From PCRC01 sp017848435 (GTDB taxonomy: Bacteria > Pseudomonadota > Gammaproteobacteria > Burkholderiales > Burkholderiaceae_C), in assembly GCA_965284315.1 (NCBI GenBank), contig OZ260072.1, positions 1,674,001 to 1,738,000 on the forward strand: a stretch of DNA of 64,000 bases. The letters run 5' to 3'. The position numbers and the translations under genes were made by a program. The notes beneath the pieces were generated by a model. The model saw only the letters and a program-made list of their open reading frames with translations, was not told the DNA's origin and did not search any database. Below are positions 23,977 to 34,826 of this stretch, piece by piece (position 1 is the stretch's first letter; every line of letters starts with the position of its first letter).

Positions 23977-24040
23977 GCGGCAATGCTAACTGCAGAAGAA
24001 TGCACCTGGGTGTCGGGCGAATTCGCGTCAGAATGTGGGG

Positions 24041-24736
24041 ATGAGCACCCCTGCCCCCACCTACCGCATCGCCCCGTCCATCTTGTCTGCCGACTTTGCC
24101 CGGCTGGGTGAAGAAGTTGAAAATGTCATCACCGCCGGCGCCGACTGGATCCACTTCGACGTGATGGACAACCATTACGTGCCCAACCTGACCTTCGGCC
24201 CGATGATCTGCAGCGCATTGAAGCCCCACGCCAAGACCGCCGACGGCACGCTAGTGCCGATCGACGTGCACCTGATGGTGCAGCCGGTGGACGCGCTGGC
24301 CGCCGCCTTTGCCGACGCGGGCGCCGACTACATCAGCTTCCACCCCGACGCCTCGCCCCACGTGCACCGCAGCATCCAGGCGATCCGCGCCAAGGGCTGC
24401 AAGCCGGGGCTGGTGTTCAACCCGGCGCAGCCGCTCGACGTGCTGGACTGGGTGATCGACGACATCGACCTGATTCTCATCATGAGCGTGAACCCCGGCT
24501 TTGGCGGGCAGAGCTTCATCGACTCGGCGCTGCGCAAGACCGAGGCGGTGCGCAAGCGGATTGACGCCTGCGGCAAGGACATCCGGCTGGAGGTGGACGG
24601 CGGCATCAAGGCCAACAACATCGCCCAGGTGGCGTCCGCCGGGGCCGACACCTTTGTGGCCGGCAGCGCCATTTTTGGCCAACCCGACTACGTGGCGGTG
24701 GTAGCGGCGATGCGGCAGGCTCTGACGAAGGCCTGA
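24041..24736 (+). CDS. rpe: Ribulose-phosphate 3-epimerase
   Basis: A 231-residue TIM barrel. The family motifs APSILSADFARLGEE, WIHFDVMDNHYVPNLTFGP with metal-binding His and Asp, VDVHLMV-type VPIDVHLMVQP, and the phosphate loop EVDGGIKANN are all present. It interconverts ribulose-5-phosphate and xylulose-5-phosphate in the pentose phosphate and Calvin pathways. The ATG at 24041 is preceded only by GTGGGG; GTG at 24035 in frame is an alternative. It lies upstream of gph and trpE, as in other betaproteobacteria. Confidence 0.96.
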   Translation: MSTPAPTYRIAPSILSADFARLGEEVENVITAGADWIHFDVMDNHYVPNLTFGPMICSALKPHAKTADGTLVPIDVHLMVQPVDALAAAFADAGADYISFHPDASPHVHRSIQAIRAKGCKPGLVFNPAQPLDVLDWVIDDIDLILIMSVNPGFGGQSFIDSALRKTEAVRKRIDACGKDIRLEVDGGIKANNIAQVASAGADTFVAGSAIFGQPDYVAVVAAMRQALTKA

Positions 24737-24773
24737 AAACGGCCCAAACCGGCGCCGGAATGGCCCGCAGGCT

Positions 24774-24844
24774 ATTTTTCAGGCCAAATTGGCCATGGGC
24801 CATAGTGCAGGCTGGCGATCAAGCTACAGATTCAATAGCAATTG
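24774..24844 (+). repeat. Dispersed intergenic repeat, copy 2
   Basis: Shares the framework TTTTTCAGGC-AAAT-GGC ... AGT-AGGCT-GCGAT-AGCTAC ... AGCAAT with the inverted copy at 31691-31763, and AAATTGGC ... TAGTGCAGGCT ... AATAGCAA with the copy at 51992-52068. Confidence 0.6.
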
Positions 24845-24864
24845 ATGGGGGAAACCAACCCGGC

Positions 24865-25356
24865 TCAGCCGGGTGCCATGGCAATGGCGGTGCTGGTTGG
24901 TTCGGTCATGCCGTAGGGCCATTGCTGGAACAGTTGCCACACGCCCAAGGGCTCGTTGCACGCCGCCAGCAGCTGCCGGAAACGCCTGTCCGACACCATC
25001 AGCGTGAGCTGGGTCAGCAGGTCAAAGTGCTCGGCCGTGGCAGGTTTGGGCACCAGCAGCGCGCAGATCTGGTCCACCAGCACCCCGTCGGGCGCGTCAA
25101 ACGCGATCGGCTCCGACGACCTCAAAAAAACCGCCACCGGCTTGGCCAGCCCTTTGACCTGGGCGTGTGGCAGGGCCATGCCGTAGCCGAGCGCGGTGGA
25201 GCTGCGCGCCTCGCGCTTGGCCAGCCGTAGCGCAATCTCGTCGGGCTTCGGCCCGCGGCGCGCGTACGCCAATCGGCCCACGTCCTCAAACGCCTGCTGT
25301 TTGGACGTGAACGTGGCGTTCAGCACAATGCGGTCAAGGGACAACAGGTCTTTCAT
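24865..25356 (-). CDS. ptsN: PTS IIA-like (PtsN/EIIA-Ntr) protein
   Basis: A 163-residue EIIA-Ntr domain. The phosphorylatable His64 lies in YGMALPHAQVKGL, and the N-terminal segment SLDRIVLNATFTSKQQAFEDVG matches the family. It accepts phosphate from NPr in the nitrogen PTS and regulates rather than transports. ATG 25356 gives the usual length; an upstream in-frame ATG would add 17 unrelated residues. It stands alone, convergent with rpe. Confidence 0.88.
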   Translation of the reverse strand: MKDLLSLDRIVLNATFTSKQQAFEDVGRLAYARRGPKPDEIALRLAKREARSSTALGYGMALPHAQVKGLAKPVAVFLRSSEPIAFDAPDGVLVDQICALLVPKPATAEHFDLLTQLTLMVSDRRFRQLLAACNEPLGVWQLFQQWPYGMTEPTSTAIAMAPG

Positions 25357-25437
25357 GGGCGATTTGGACGGTGTTTGTAAGTCAGTGTAAGGTCTTTGGC
25401 CGGCCAACGCGCCAGAGAAAACGGCGCTGCCACCCGT

Positions 25438-26043
25438 TCAGCCGCCTGTGAGCGCGGTGTAGCCAGCCCGGGTTTCGGGCGAGACAGACGCCACCAGTTG
25501 GGCATGCGGCGTCTGGTGCCGCACCAGCACCCGTGCCGAGGCGGTGGCCTTGGAGCGGCAAAACCAATGGCAGGTGTGCTGCATCAAGAACAGTTCGGCC
25601 GACAGGGTGAAGGCCTTGTCCTTCGGGCTCAGCCCGGCGGCATTGCCCACCACCCGGGCAATGCCGTCCGCATGCAGCCGGAACGCGTCACGCACGTCGA
25701 ACGTGGCCTGCGGGAACAGCCGGTCGGCCAGCGGCAGTGCCCACGGAATTGTGCTGACACGGGTCTGCGCCGCGTCCACCCGGGCAAAACCGGCCGCAAA
25801 CCGGCTGAACTGGGTGGCGAGGTCTTGCTCGGCAGAGGCCAGCAGTTGCCAGATCGACCCGGCCCGTTCCGGGTCGGCCTCGCCCAGCGCCCGCAGGTAG
25901 CCCTGGGTCAGCGTTTCCATCAGCTTTTCCACCCGGTATTCACCCAGGTGCTGCGCCAGCAGCGCAATGCGCCGCCGCTGTTCGCGGGATTTGAGCACCA
26001 GCGTGCCCACGGCGAGCAGGCTCGCCAGAAACCAGAGTTCCAT
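25438..26043 (-). CDS. Conserved hypothetical protein with one N-terminal membrane helix
   Basis: A 201-residue protein: a short N-terminal hydrophobic anchor (MELWFLASLLAVGTLVL), then a basic stretch (KSREQRRRIALLAQHLGEY) and a helical soluble domain. I do not recognise the family. It looks like a host gene with normal codon use, divergent from gph. No function is proposed. Confidence 0.65.
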   Translation of the reverse strand: MELWFLASLLAVGTLVLKSREQRRRIALLAQHLGEYRVEKLMETLTQGYLRALGEADPERAGSIWQLLASAEQDLATQFSRFAAGFARVDAAQTRVSTIPWALPLADRLFPQATFDVRDAFRLHADGIARVVGNAAGLSPKDKAFTLSAELFLMQHTCHWFCRSKATASARVLVRHQTPHAQLVASVSPETRAGYTALTGG

Positions 26044-26143
26044 CAGGTGTCGGGGTGTTGTGTCAGAAAAAGCAAGAAGGCAGGGCGTTTGCGGTGCGGA
26101 TAATCGGCCCGGTCATGGCCCGGTGGGCCGCCGCTTGAACAAC

Positions 26144-26857
26144 ATGCCCGCACCTTTGAACTTTACTACGCTGCAAGGCGTCATTTTTGACCTCGACGGC
26201 ACCCTCATCGACACCGTGGGTGACTTTGTATTGGCTTTGAACCACATGCTGGCCCAGTTGCCGCTGCCCGTTGGCACGCCCACATCGGTCAGCCGCAACG
26301 TGGTGGAACAGCTGATTGGCAAGGGCTCGGAGCACCTGATCCGTTCGCTGCTGAGCCGGGTGTTGGCCGAAGGTGACCACACGCTGTCGGCCGCCGAGTT
26401 CGAGGCGCTGCAGGCGCCGGCCTGGGACCATTACCAAACCCATTACCTGGCCATCAATGGGCAGGAGGCCCATGTGTACCCCGGCGTGCTGGCGTGCCTG
26501 GAAGGGCTGCAGGCGCGGGGCATGCCATTGGCCTGCTTGACCAACAAACCGACCGCGTTTGCGCTGCCGCTGCTCCAGGCCAAGGGGCTGGACAGGTTTT
26601 TCCCGGTGGTGTTTGGCGGCGACGCGTTCGAGCGCAAGAAGCCTGACCCACTGCCGCTGGTCAAAACCTGCGAAGCGCTGGGCACGCTGCCCGCCCACAC
26701 GCTGATGGTGGGCGACTCCAGCAACGACGCGCAAGCCGCCCGCGCCGCCGGTTGCCCGGTGTGGCTGGTGACCTACGGCTACAACCACGGCCAGCCGGTG
26801 CACACCGTCGACGCCGACGGCTTCACCGACTCGCTGGCCATGCTGCTGGCGGTCTGA
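26144..26857 (+). CDS. gph: Phosphoglycolate phosphatase (HAD family)
   Basis: A 237-residue HAD hydrolase with motif I FDLDGTLIDT (nucleophile Asp16, Asp18), motif II CLTNKPT, and motifs III/IV RKKPDPLPL and MVGDSSNDAQAARAAG. Its place after rpe and before trpE is that of gph in this group. It removes phosphate from 2-phosphoglycolate formed by Rubisco or DNA repair. The start at 26144 gives the standard N-terminus. Confidence 0.92.
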   Translation: MPAPLNFTTLQGVIFDLDGTLIDTVGDFVLALNHMLAQLPLPVGTPTSVSRNVVEQLIGKGSEHLIRSLLSRVLAEGDHTLSAAEFEALQAPAWDHYQTHYLAINGQEAHVYPGVLACLEGLQARGMPLACLTNKPTAFALPLLQAKGLDRFFPVVFGGDAFERKKPDPLPLVKTCEALGTLPAHTLMVGDSSNDAQAARAAGCPVWLVTYGYNHGQPVHTVDADGFTDSLAMLLAV

Positions 26858-26877
26858 GACGCCGCCCGCGTGGCCGG

Positions 26878-27465
26878 TCAGGCTGGTTTGCCGAGCAGCG
26901 CGTCCTTCAGCGAACTGTCGGCCGGCTTGTCGCCGAACCAGATGCGCATCAGCGCGTTGAAGAATTCTGGTTCCTTGAACGGGTCGGGCTGCAGTTTGCC
27001 GTTGATGGTCAGCGTGGTGCCGGTGCCGGGCACCCAGTCGATCAGCACGTTGTCGCCCGACTTCAGCTTTTTCTGGTCGGCAAACAGCTGGCCCATGCGC
27101 ACCAGGCCTGGAACCAGTTTGGACACCTCGCTTTTCGGGGTGTTGTCTTCCACACCTTTGGTGAACAGCTTGCCCAGTTCGGCCGCGTCAATGTCACGCA
27201 GCATCGTCAGGCTCATGCGCTTGGGGCCGGTGGCGGCCAGCACTTCTTCGGGCGTCTGGGCTTTTTTGTTCAGGTACAGGCCGGCCACATAGACCTTGAA
27301 AATCACCTTGGTGCGGACACCGGCGCCGTTCAGCTGCAGTTTGCTGCCCTGCAGCTCCAGGCTGTCTTCCAGCTTGACCCCGGCGACATCGACGGTGGCG
27401 GCCCAGCCGCTCGTTGCCAACAGCGCCGCAGCGCAAAACAGCCCCAGATTACGGAGATATGCCAT
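26878..27465 (-). CDS. Chalcone-isomerase-like exported protein
   Basis: A 195-residue protein with a signal peptide (MAYLRNLGLFCAAALLATSG, cleaved after about residue 23) and a chalcone-isomerase-like domain: VAGVKLEDSLELQGSKLQL, a KVIFKVYVAGLYL strand and the RDIDAAELGKLFTKG helix. Bacterial members are periplasmic and of unknown substrate, perhaps lipid binding. AGGAG stands 6 nt before ATG 27465. It is divergent from the trp operon. Confidence 0.85.
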   Translation of the reverse strand: MAYLRNLGLFCAAALLATSGWAATVDVAGVKLEDSLELQGSKLQLNGAGVRTKVIFKVYVAGLYLNKKAQTPEEVLAATGPKRMSLTMLRDIDAAELGKLFTKGVEDNTPKSEVSKLVPGLVRMGQLFADQKKLKSGDNVLIDWVPGTGTTLTINGKLQPDPFKEPEFFNALMRIWFGDKPADSSLKDALLGKPA

Positions 27466-27583
27466 CGTGGCTCCTAAAAAAGTACGGTCGTTCATTTATT
27501 CTGGTCGTTTCGCTGCCGATTCGCCACATGGTTGTTACCTAGACGTGCCCCGTGAGGCGTAACACGTTTGCTACACTTTGGCC

Positions 27584-27667
27584 ATGTTCATTCACCGCAA
27601 CACGCGCACAGGTCGGGACGACCGGGGAGCCTGGCCCTGGCGTGTGGCCGCGCAACCCCATTCCTGA
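27584..27667 (+). CDS. trpL: trp operon leader peptide TrpL
   Basis: A 27-codon frame, 109 bp upstream of trpE, with two Trp codons at residues 17 and 19 (Trp-Pro-Trp), many Arg codons before them and a TGA at 27665-27667. This is the form of a transcription-attenuation leader: scarcity of charged tRNA-Trp would stall the ribosome on the TGG codons. There is no Shine-Dalgarno. A TACACT at 27572-27577 would place the start of transcription at or next to the ATG, so the peptide may be read from a leaderless mRNA; no good -35 is seen. Confidence 0.75.
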   Translation: MFIHRNTRTGRDDRGAWPWRVAAQPHS

Positions 27668-27708
27668 TTGACACGGCCACCCGTGTCCCCGCGCCTCTTT
27701 TCCGAGGC
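27644..27708 (+). promoter_or_regulatory. trp attenuator region with competing hairpins
   Basis: GTGGCCG (27644-27650, just behind the Trp codons) can pair with CGGCCAC (27674-27680). The latter also belongs to the perfect hairpin GACACGG-ccac-CCGTGTC (27670-27687), and a third hairpin GCCTC-ttttcc-GAGGC follows at 27693-27708. The first two are mutually exclusive, as in attenuators. No clear T-tract follows, so termination may be Rho-dependent or the control may act on trpE translation. Confidence 0.55.
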
Positions 27709-27776
27709 ATTGGCCTGAAGAATGAACACAGCCCCCCGTACCTGTTGGGGCGCTGACCGAGCTGGAGGCTCATCCC

Positions 27777-29272
<1,496 letters not shown>

Positions 29273-29276
<4 letters not shown>

Positions 29277-29854
29277 AACTGTTGATGGTCGACAACTACG
29301 ACAGCTTCACCTACAACCTGGTGCAGTATTTTGGTGAATTGGGTGCCGAGGTGGAGGTGTTCCGCAACGACGAGATCACCTTGGAAGGCATTGCCGCGCG
29401 CCAGCCGGACCGGTTGGTTATTTCACCCGGTCCCTGCTCGCCGAACGAGGCCGGCATTTCGGTGGCGGCCATTCGGCACTTCGCCGGCAAGTTGCCCATT
29501 CTGGGCGTCTGCCTCGGCCACCAGAGCATTGGCGCGGCCTTTGGCGGCAGGATCGTTCGGGCGCAGCAGCTGATGCACGGCAAGACCAGTGTGATCACCA
29601 CCACCGGCGAGGGCGTGTTTGCGCATCTGCCCACGCAGTTCACGGTGAACCGCTACCACTCGCTGGCGATCGAAAAATCCAGCTGCCCGGCCGAACTGAA
29701 AACCACCGCCTGGACCGACGATGGCGAGATCATGGGCGTGCGCCACACCGGCTTTGCGTCGGCGGTGCGCGTGGAAGGTGTGCAGTTCCACCCCGAGTCC
29801 ATCCTCACCGAGCACGGCCACGCCATGCTGAAAAACTTTCTGGAGCTCGCATGA
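29273..29854 (+). CDS. trpG: Anthranilate synthase component II (glutamine amidotransferase)
   Basis: A 193-residue class I amidotransferase. The family start MLLMIDNYDSFTYN (here MKLLMVDNYDSFTYNLVQYF), the nucleophile loop GVCLGHQSIG with the active Cys, and GVQFHPESILTEHG with the catalytic His and Glu are visible. It supplies ammonia to TrpE and could serve folate synthesis as well. It overlaps trpE and trpD by 4 bp each. Confidence 0.97.
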
Positions 29855-30897
29855 CGGCTACGGCACACCAGATCACGCCGCAGGAGGCGCTGCAGCGCAC
29901 CATCGAGCACCGCGAGATCTTCCACGACGAAATGCTGCACATCATGCGGCTCATCATGCGCGGCGAAATGTCGCCGGTGATGGTGGCCGCGCTGATCACT
30001 GGCCTGCGCGTGAAGAAGGAAACCATCGGCGAAATCACCGCCGCCGCCCAGGTGATGCGCGAGTTCTCGACCAAGGTGGAGGTGGCGGACAAAACGCACC
30101 TGGTGGACATTGTGGGCACCGGTGGCGACGGTTCGCACACCTTCAACATTTCCACCTGCAGCATGTTCGTGGCCGCCGCTGCGGGTGCGCGCGTCAGCAA
30201 ACACGGCGGGCGCAGCGTCAGCAGCAAGTCGGGCAGTGCCGACGTGCTGGAGAGCCTGGGCATCGGCATCAACCTTGCCCCTGAAGCGATTGCCAAGTGC
30301 ATCGCCGAGGTCGGCATGGGCTTCATGTTCGCGCCCAACCACCACCCGGCTATGAAGAACGTGGCGCCGGTGCGCAAGGAAATGGGCGTGCGCACGCTGT
30401 TCAACATCCTCGGGCCGCTGACCAACCCGGCCGGCGCACCCAACATTTTGATGGGCGTGTTCCATGCCGACCTGGTCGGCATTCAGGTGCGGGCGCTGCA
30501 GCGCCTGGGCGCCGAGCACGCGCTGGTCGTCTACGGCCGTGACGGCATGGACGAGGTCAGCCTCGGTGCCGCCACCGTGGTCGGCGAGCTGAAAGACGGC
30601 AACATCCGCGAGTACGAAATCCACCCCGAAGACTTTGGCCTGGCCATGTCCAGCAGCCGCCAGTTGCGTGTGGAAACGCCCGAGCAATCGCGCGCCATGC
30701 TGATCGGCGTGCTGGATGGCCAGCCTGGCGCGGCGCACGACATTGTGGTGCTCAATGCCGGCGTGGCGCTGTATGCGGCCAACGTGGCAGCTTCCATTCC
30801 TGACGGCCTGTCGCTGGCGCGCCAGGCCGTCGCAACGGGTGCGGCCAAAGCCAAACTCGCGGCGCTGGTGTCCCTTTCCCAATCTTTAGCAGGCTGA
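29851..30897 (+). CDS. trpD: Anthranilate phosphoribosyltransferase
   Basis: A 348-residue enzyme with the PRPP/Mg loop VDIVGTGGDGSHTFNIST, KHGGRSVSSKSGSADVLE and FMFAPNHHPAMKNVAPVRKE motifs. It transfers phosphoribose to anthranilate, the second step of tryptophan synthesis. It overlaps trpG by ATGA, and trpC starts 3 nt after its stop. Confidence 0.97.
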   Translation: MTATAHQITPQEALQRTIEHREIFHDEMLHIMRLIMRGEMSPVMVAALITGLRVKKETIGEITAAAQVMREFSTKVEVADKTHLVDIVGTGGDGSHTFNISTCSMFVAAAAGARVSKHGGRSVSSKSGSADVLESLGIGINLAPEAIAKCIAEVGMGFMFAPNHHPAMKNVAPVRKEMGVRTLFNILGPLTNPAGAPNILMGVFHADLVGIQVRALQRLGAEHALVVYGRDGMDEVSLGAATVVGELKDGNIREYEIHPEDFGLAMSSSRQLRVETPEQSRAMLIGVLDGQPGAAHDIVVLNAGVALYAANVAASIPDGLSLARQAVATGAAKAKLAALVSLSQSLAG

Positions 30898-30900
30898 GCC

Positions 30901-31692
30901 ATGTCGGACATATTGAACAAGATCATTGAGGTCAAGCGCGAAGAAATCGCCGCCGCCCAGAAGCGCATGCCGCTGGCCGCGATGCGCGCCGACGCTGAGT
31001 CGCGGGTGCTGACGCGCGACTTCGTTGGCGCCATGCGTGGCAAAGTGGCCGCTGGCCAGGCCGCAGTGATCGCCGAGGTCAAGAAAGCCAGCCCGTCCAA
31101 GGGCGTGTTGCGCGAAGACTTCATCCCAGCCGACATTGCGCAGAGTTACGCCGAATTCGGTGCCGCATGCCTGTCGGTGCTGACCGAAAAACAGTTCTTC
31201 CAGGGCAGCGTGGACGCGCTGAAACAGGCCCGCGCCTCCTGCGGCCTGCCGGTGCTGCGCAAGGACTTTTTGGTGGACGCCTACCAGGTCTTTGAGTCGC
31301 GTGCGATGGGCGCCGATGCGGTGCTGCTGATCGCCGCCGCGCTGGACAACGCGCAAATGGCCGACTTCGAGGCCCTGGCGCTGGACCTGGGCATGGCCGT
31401 GCTGGTCGAGGTGCACGACGCACGCGAACTGGAGCGCGCACTGCGCCTCAAGACGCCGCTGGTCGGCATCAACAACCGCAACCTGCGCACCTTTGAGGTC
31501 ACGCTCGACACCACCTTGGCGCTGCGCAAGGAAGTGCCGTCCGACCGCCTGCTGGTCACCGAAAGCGGCATCCTCACACCCGCCGACGTGGCGCTGATGC
31601 GCGCCGAAGGCGTGCACGCCTTCCTGGTTGGCGAGGCCTTCATGCGCGCCAAGGAGCCGGGCGAGGCGCTGGCCGCCTTGTTTGGGGGCTGA
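30901..31692 (+). CDS. trpC: Indole-3-glycerol-phosphate synthase
   Basis: A 263-residue TIM barrel. VIAEVKKASPSKGVLREDF, VLTEKQFFQGS, LRKDFLVDAYQV, GINNRNLRTFEV and VTESGIL mark the substrate and phosphate sites. It closes the indole ring from CdRP. It is the last gene of the cluster; trpF, trpB and trpA are not here. A copy of the dispersed repeat follows directly. Confidence 0.97.
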   Translation: MSDILNKIIEVKREEIAAAQKRMPLAAMRADAESRVLTRDFVGAMRGKVAAGQAAVIAEVKKASPSKGVLREDFIPADIAQSYAEFGAACLSVLTEKQFFQGSVDALKQARASCGLPVLRKDFLVDAYQVFESRAMGADAVLLIAAALDNAQMADFEALALDLGMAVLVEVHDARELERALRLKTPLVGINNRNLRTFEVTLDTTLALRKEVPSDRLLVTESGILTPADVALMRAEGVHAFLVGEAFMRAKEPGEALAALFGG

Positions 31693-31763
31693 TTGCTCCT
31701 GTTTTGGTAGCTGAATCGCTAGCCTTGACTGAGGCTCAAGCCGGATTTCGCCTGAAAAATGAG
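31691..31763 (-). repeat. Dispersed intergenic repeat, copy 3 (inverted, touches the ung start)
   Basis: Read on the minus strand it gives TTTTTCAGGC-AAAT-GGC ... AGT-AGGCTaGCGAT-AGCTAC ... AGCAAT, in near register with copy 2. It fills the space between the trpC stop and the ung start, and its outer end supplies the ung ATG at 31759. Confidence 0.6.
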
Positions 31764-32511
31764 TTCCCAGCCCCCGTTGTGGCCTGAAAACGCCCCCGAG
31801 GCCGGTTCGCTGGCCCGTTGGCGCCCGGCCGACTGGCCCGTCGACGCAGGCTGGCAGCCGGTGCTGGCCGATTTTTTTGCCAGCGCAAGCGGCCAGCAGC
31901 TGGGCGCTTTTGTCGCCGGTCGGCTGGCTGCCGGCGCGGTGGTCTACCCCGCCGCGCCGCTGCGCGCCCTGGCGCTCACGCCGCTGGCAGCGGCGAGGGT
32001 GGTCATCCTGGGGCAAGACCCCTACCACGGCCCCGGGCAGGCCGAGGGCTTGGCGTTTTCCGTGGCGCCTGGCGAGCGTCTGCCGCCGTCACTGCGCAAC
32101 ATGTTTCAGGAACTCGCGCGCGACCTGGGCATTCCGCCCGCTGCCAACGGTTCGCTGGCGCGCTGGGCCACGCAGGGGGTGTTGTTGCTCAACACCTGCC
32201 TGACGGTGGAAGACGGCCAGCCCGCCAGCCACGCCAAGCAAGGCTGGGAGCTGCTGACCGACCGCCTCATCCAGCTGGTGGCCGCCACGGCGCCACACGC
32301 CGTGTTCATGCTCTGGGGCGCCCATGCGCAGGCCAAACAGCCGCTGATCGCAGAGGCTGAGGGGGCCGCAAACCGCCATTTGGTGCTGCTCGCCAACCAC
32401 CCGTCGCCGCTGTCGGCCCGCCGTCCACCCAGGCCTTTCATGGGCTGTGGCCACTTCGGGGCGGCCAATGCATTTCTGCAGGCACACGGTTTGGAGAACG
32501 TAAATTGGTAA
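31759..32511 (+). CDS. ung: Uracil-DNA glycosylase
   Basis: A 250-residue family 1 enzyme with the catalytic water-activating loop GQDPYHGPGQAEGLAFS, LLLNTCLTVEDG, and the DNA-intercalation loop NHPSPLSARR. It removes uracil from DNA to start base-excision repair. The N-terminus has a Trp/Pro-rich extension. The region just before the ATG is the repeat and has no clear ribosome site. A terminator follows the stop. Confidence 0.96.
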   Translation: MSSQPPLWPENAPEAGSLARWRPADWPVDAGWQPVLADFFASASGQQLGAFVAGRLAAGAVVYPAAPLRALALTPLAAARVVILGQDPYHGPGQAEGLAFSVAPGERLPPSLRNMFQELARDLGIPPAANGSLARWATQGVLLLNTCLTVEDGQPASHAKQGWELLTDRLIQLVAATAPHAVFMLWGAHAQAKQPLIAEAEGAANRHLVLLANHPSPLSARRPPRPFMGCGHFGAANAFLQAHGLENVNW

Positions 32512-32515
32512 TCTG

Positions 32516-32544
32516 ATGACGATGCTTGGCCATCGTCATGTTTT
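32516..32544 (+). terminator. Intrinsic terminator of ung
   Basis: ATGACGATG (32516-32524) and CATCGTCAT (32531-32539) form a perfect 9-bp stem with a 6-nt loop, followed by G and TTTT (32541-32544). The loop and right arm also contain the probable -35 of the tRNA promoter. Confidence 0.7.
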
Positions 32545-32555
32545 CGTGGCATAAT
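32526..32555 (+). promoter_or_regulatory. Probable promoter of the tRNA-Tyr-Gly-Thr-tuf unit
   Basis: TTGGCC (32526-32531) and CATAAT (32550-32555) with an 18-bp spacer, 14 bp before the tRNA-Tyr 5' end. The -35 overlaps the ung terminator. Confidence 0.5.
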
Positions 32556-32569
32556 TCGAGGTTCGCTGA

Positions 32570-32655
32570 GGAGGGGTGCCCGAGTGGCTAAAGGGGGCAG
32601 ACTGTAAATCTGTTGGCTTACGCCTACGCTGGTTCGAATCCAGCCTCCTCCACCA
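32570..32655 (+). tRNA. tRNA-Tyr (GUA)
   Basis: Class II tRNA with a long variable arm. Acceptor GGAGGGG pairs with CTCCTCC, the anticodon loop is CTGTAAA, and 3' CCA is encoded. It is the first of three tRNAs before tuf. Confidence 0.95.
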
Positions 32656-32762
32656 GCAAAACAATTGAGTGTGTGAGCGTTTGAAGACGGGTCGAAGCCG
32701 GCGCGAGCGAGGGCTTCGAGGGGTTTCCAGGCATCACATCCGCGCCGCAAGGTGTGGGTGAT

Positions 32763-32836
32763 GCGGGAGTAGTTTAGTGGTAGAACCTTAGCCTTCCAAG
32801 CTAATGATACGGGTTCGATTCCCGTCTCCCGCTCCA
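32763..32836 (+). tRNA. tRNA-Gly (UCC)
   Basis: Acceptor GCGGGAG pairs with CTCCCGC, the anticodon loop reads CTTCCAA, GGGTTCGATTCCC is the T arm, and CCA is encoded. Confidence 0.95.
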
Positions 32837-32863
32837 TCGTCAGTTGTGTGTATCGATAGGTTT

Positions 32864-32938
<75 letters not shown>

Positions 32939-33021
32939 CAATTTTCGGGGTGTTGCGTGTGTTGACAGGTCGCGCACCGGCATTTGTTTGTTTTTTGGCG
33001 TTCCTGCTGGAGATTTGAAAA

Positions 33022-34212
<1,191 letters not shown>

Positions 34213-34277
34213 TGGTTTTCCGCGGGGTGGGCAAAGCGTTGACGTTTTTGCCTCTGCCTCCCGGCTGAAGAAGTTGT

Positions 34278-34353
34278 AGGGGCGTAGCTCAATTGGCAGA
34301 GCGCTGGTCTCCAAAACCAGAGGTTGGGGGTTCGAGGCCCTCCGCCCCTGCCA
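34278..34353 (+). tRNA. tRNA-Trp (CCA)
   Basis: Acceptor AGGGGCG pairs with CGCCCCT, the anticodon loop is CTCCAAA, and 3' CCA is encoded. It lies between tuf and secE. Confidence 0.95.
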
Positions 34354-34370
34354 CCCAATAGGTGGCGTCC

Positions 34371-34395
34371 AAGCCCGCCACACCCTGGCGGGCTT
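34371..34395 (+). terminator. Strong hairpin between tRNA-Trp and secE
   Basis: AAGCCCGCCA (34371-34380) and TGGCGGGCTT (34386-34395) pair perfectly around CACCC. The following TTATGT is a poor U-tract, so termination may be partial. Confidence 0.55.
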
Positions 34396-34442
34396 ATGTG
34401 TCTCAGAGATAGCGCGGGTTAGTTACAGGATTTTCGGCAAAC

Positions 34443-34826
34443 ATGGCCACTTCACAAGTAGAAACTGTCACCACCGGTGTTGACAAAGCCAAGCTGGGCG
34501 CTGCCTTGCTGTTGGTGGTGGGTGCGTTGGTGGCGTTCTACCTGCTCGCCAAGCAGGGCTCGCTGGTCCAGTGGACTGCGTTGCTGGTGGGGCTGGGTGT
34601 GGCTGTGGTGGTGTTTCTGACCGCCGAGCTTGGCAAGCAGTTGCTGGCATTCGGCCGCGATTCGTGGCGCGAAGTCAAAAAAGTGGTTTGGCCCACGCGC
34701 AAAGAGGCCATCCAGATGACGGCCTACGTCTTCGCCTTCGTGGTGGTGATGGCGCTGTTCCTGTGGGTCACCGACAAAACGATCGAATGGTTGTTCTACG
34801 ACCTGATCCTGGGCTGGAGAAAATGA
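34443..34826 (+). CDS. secE: Preprotein translocase subunit SecE
   Basis: A 127-residue protein with three membrane helices (about 17-38, 44-63 and 92-112). The conserved amphipathic segment SWREVKKVVWPTRKEAIQM before the last helix is the SecE signature. It clamps SecY in the Sec channel. Its stop overlaps the nusG start by ATGA, the universal secE-nusG pair. Confidence 0.95.
   Translation: MATSQVETVTTGVDKAKLGAALLLVVGALVAFYLLAKQGSLVQWTALLVGLGVAVVVFLTAELGKQLLAFGRDSWREVKKVVWPTRKEAIQMTAYVFAFVVVMALFLWVTDKTIEWLFYDLILGWRK

Noticed and set aside
27717..27776. A frame starting ATGAACACAGCC before trpE as an alternative leader peptide
   Set aside because: It has one Trp codon only and runs into trpE out of frame; the frame at 27584 with two Trp codons and its own stop is better.
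32962..32990. TTGACA at 32962-32967 as a separate tuf promoter
   Set aside because: No acceptable -10 lies 16-18 bp downstream (TGTTTG at best), so it is not supported.
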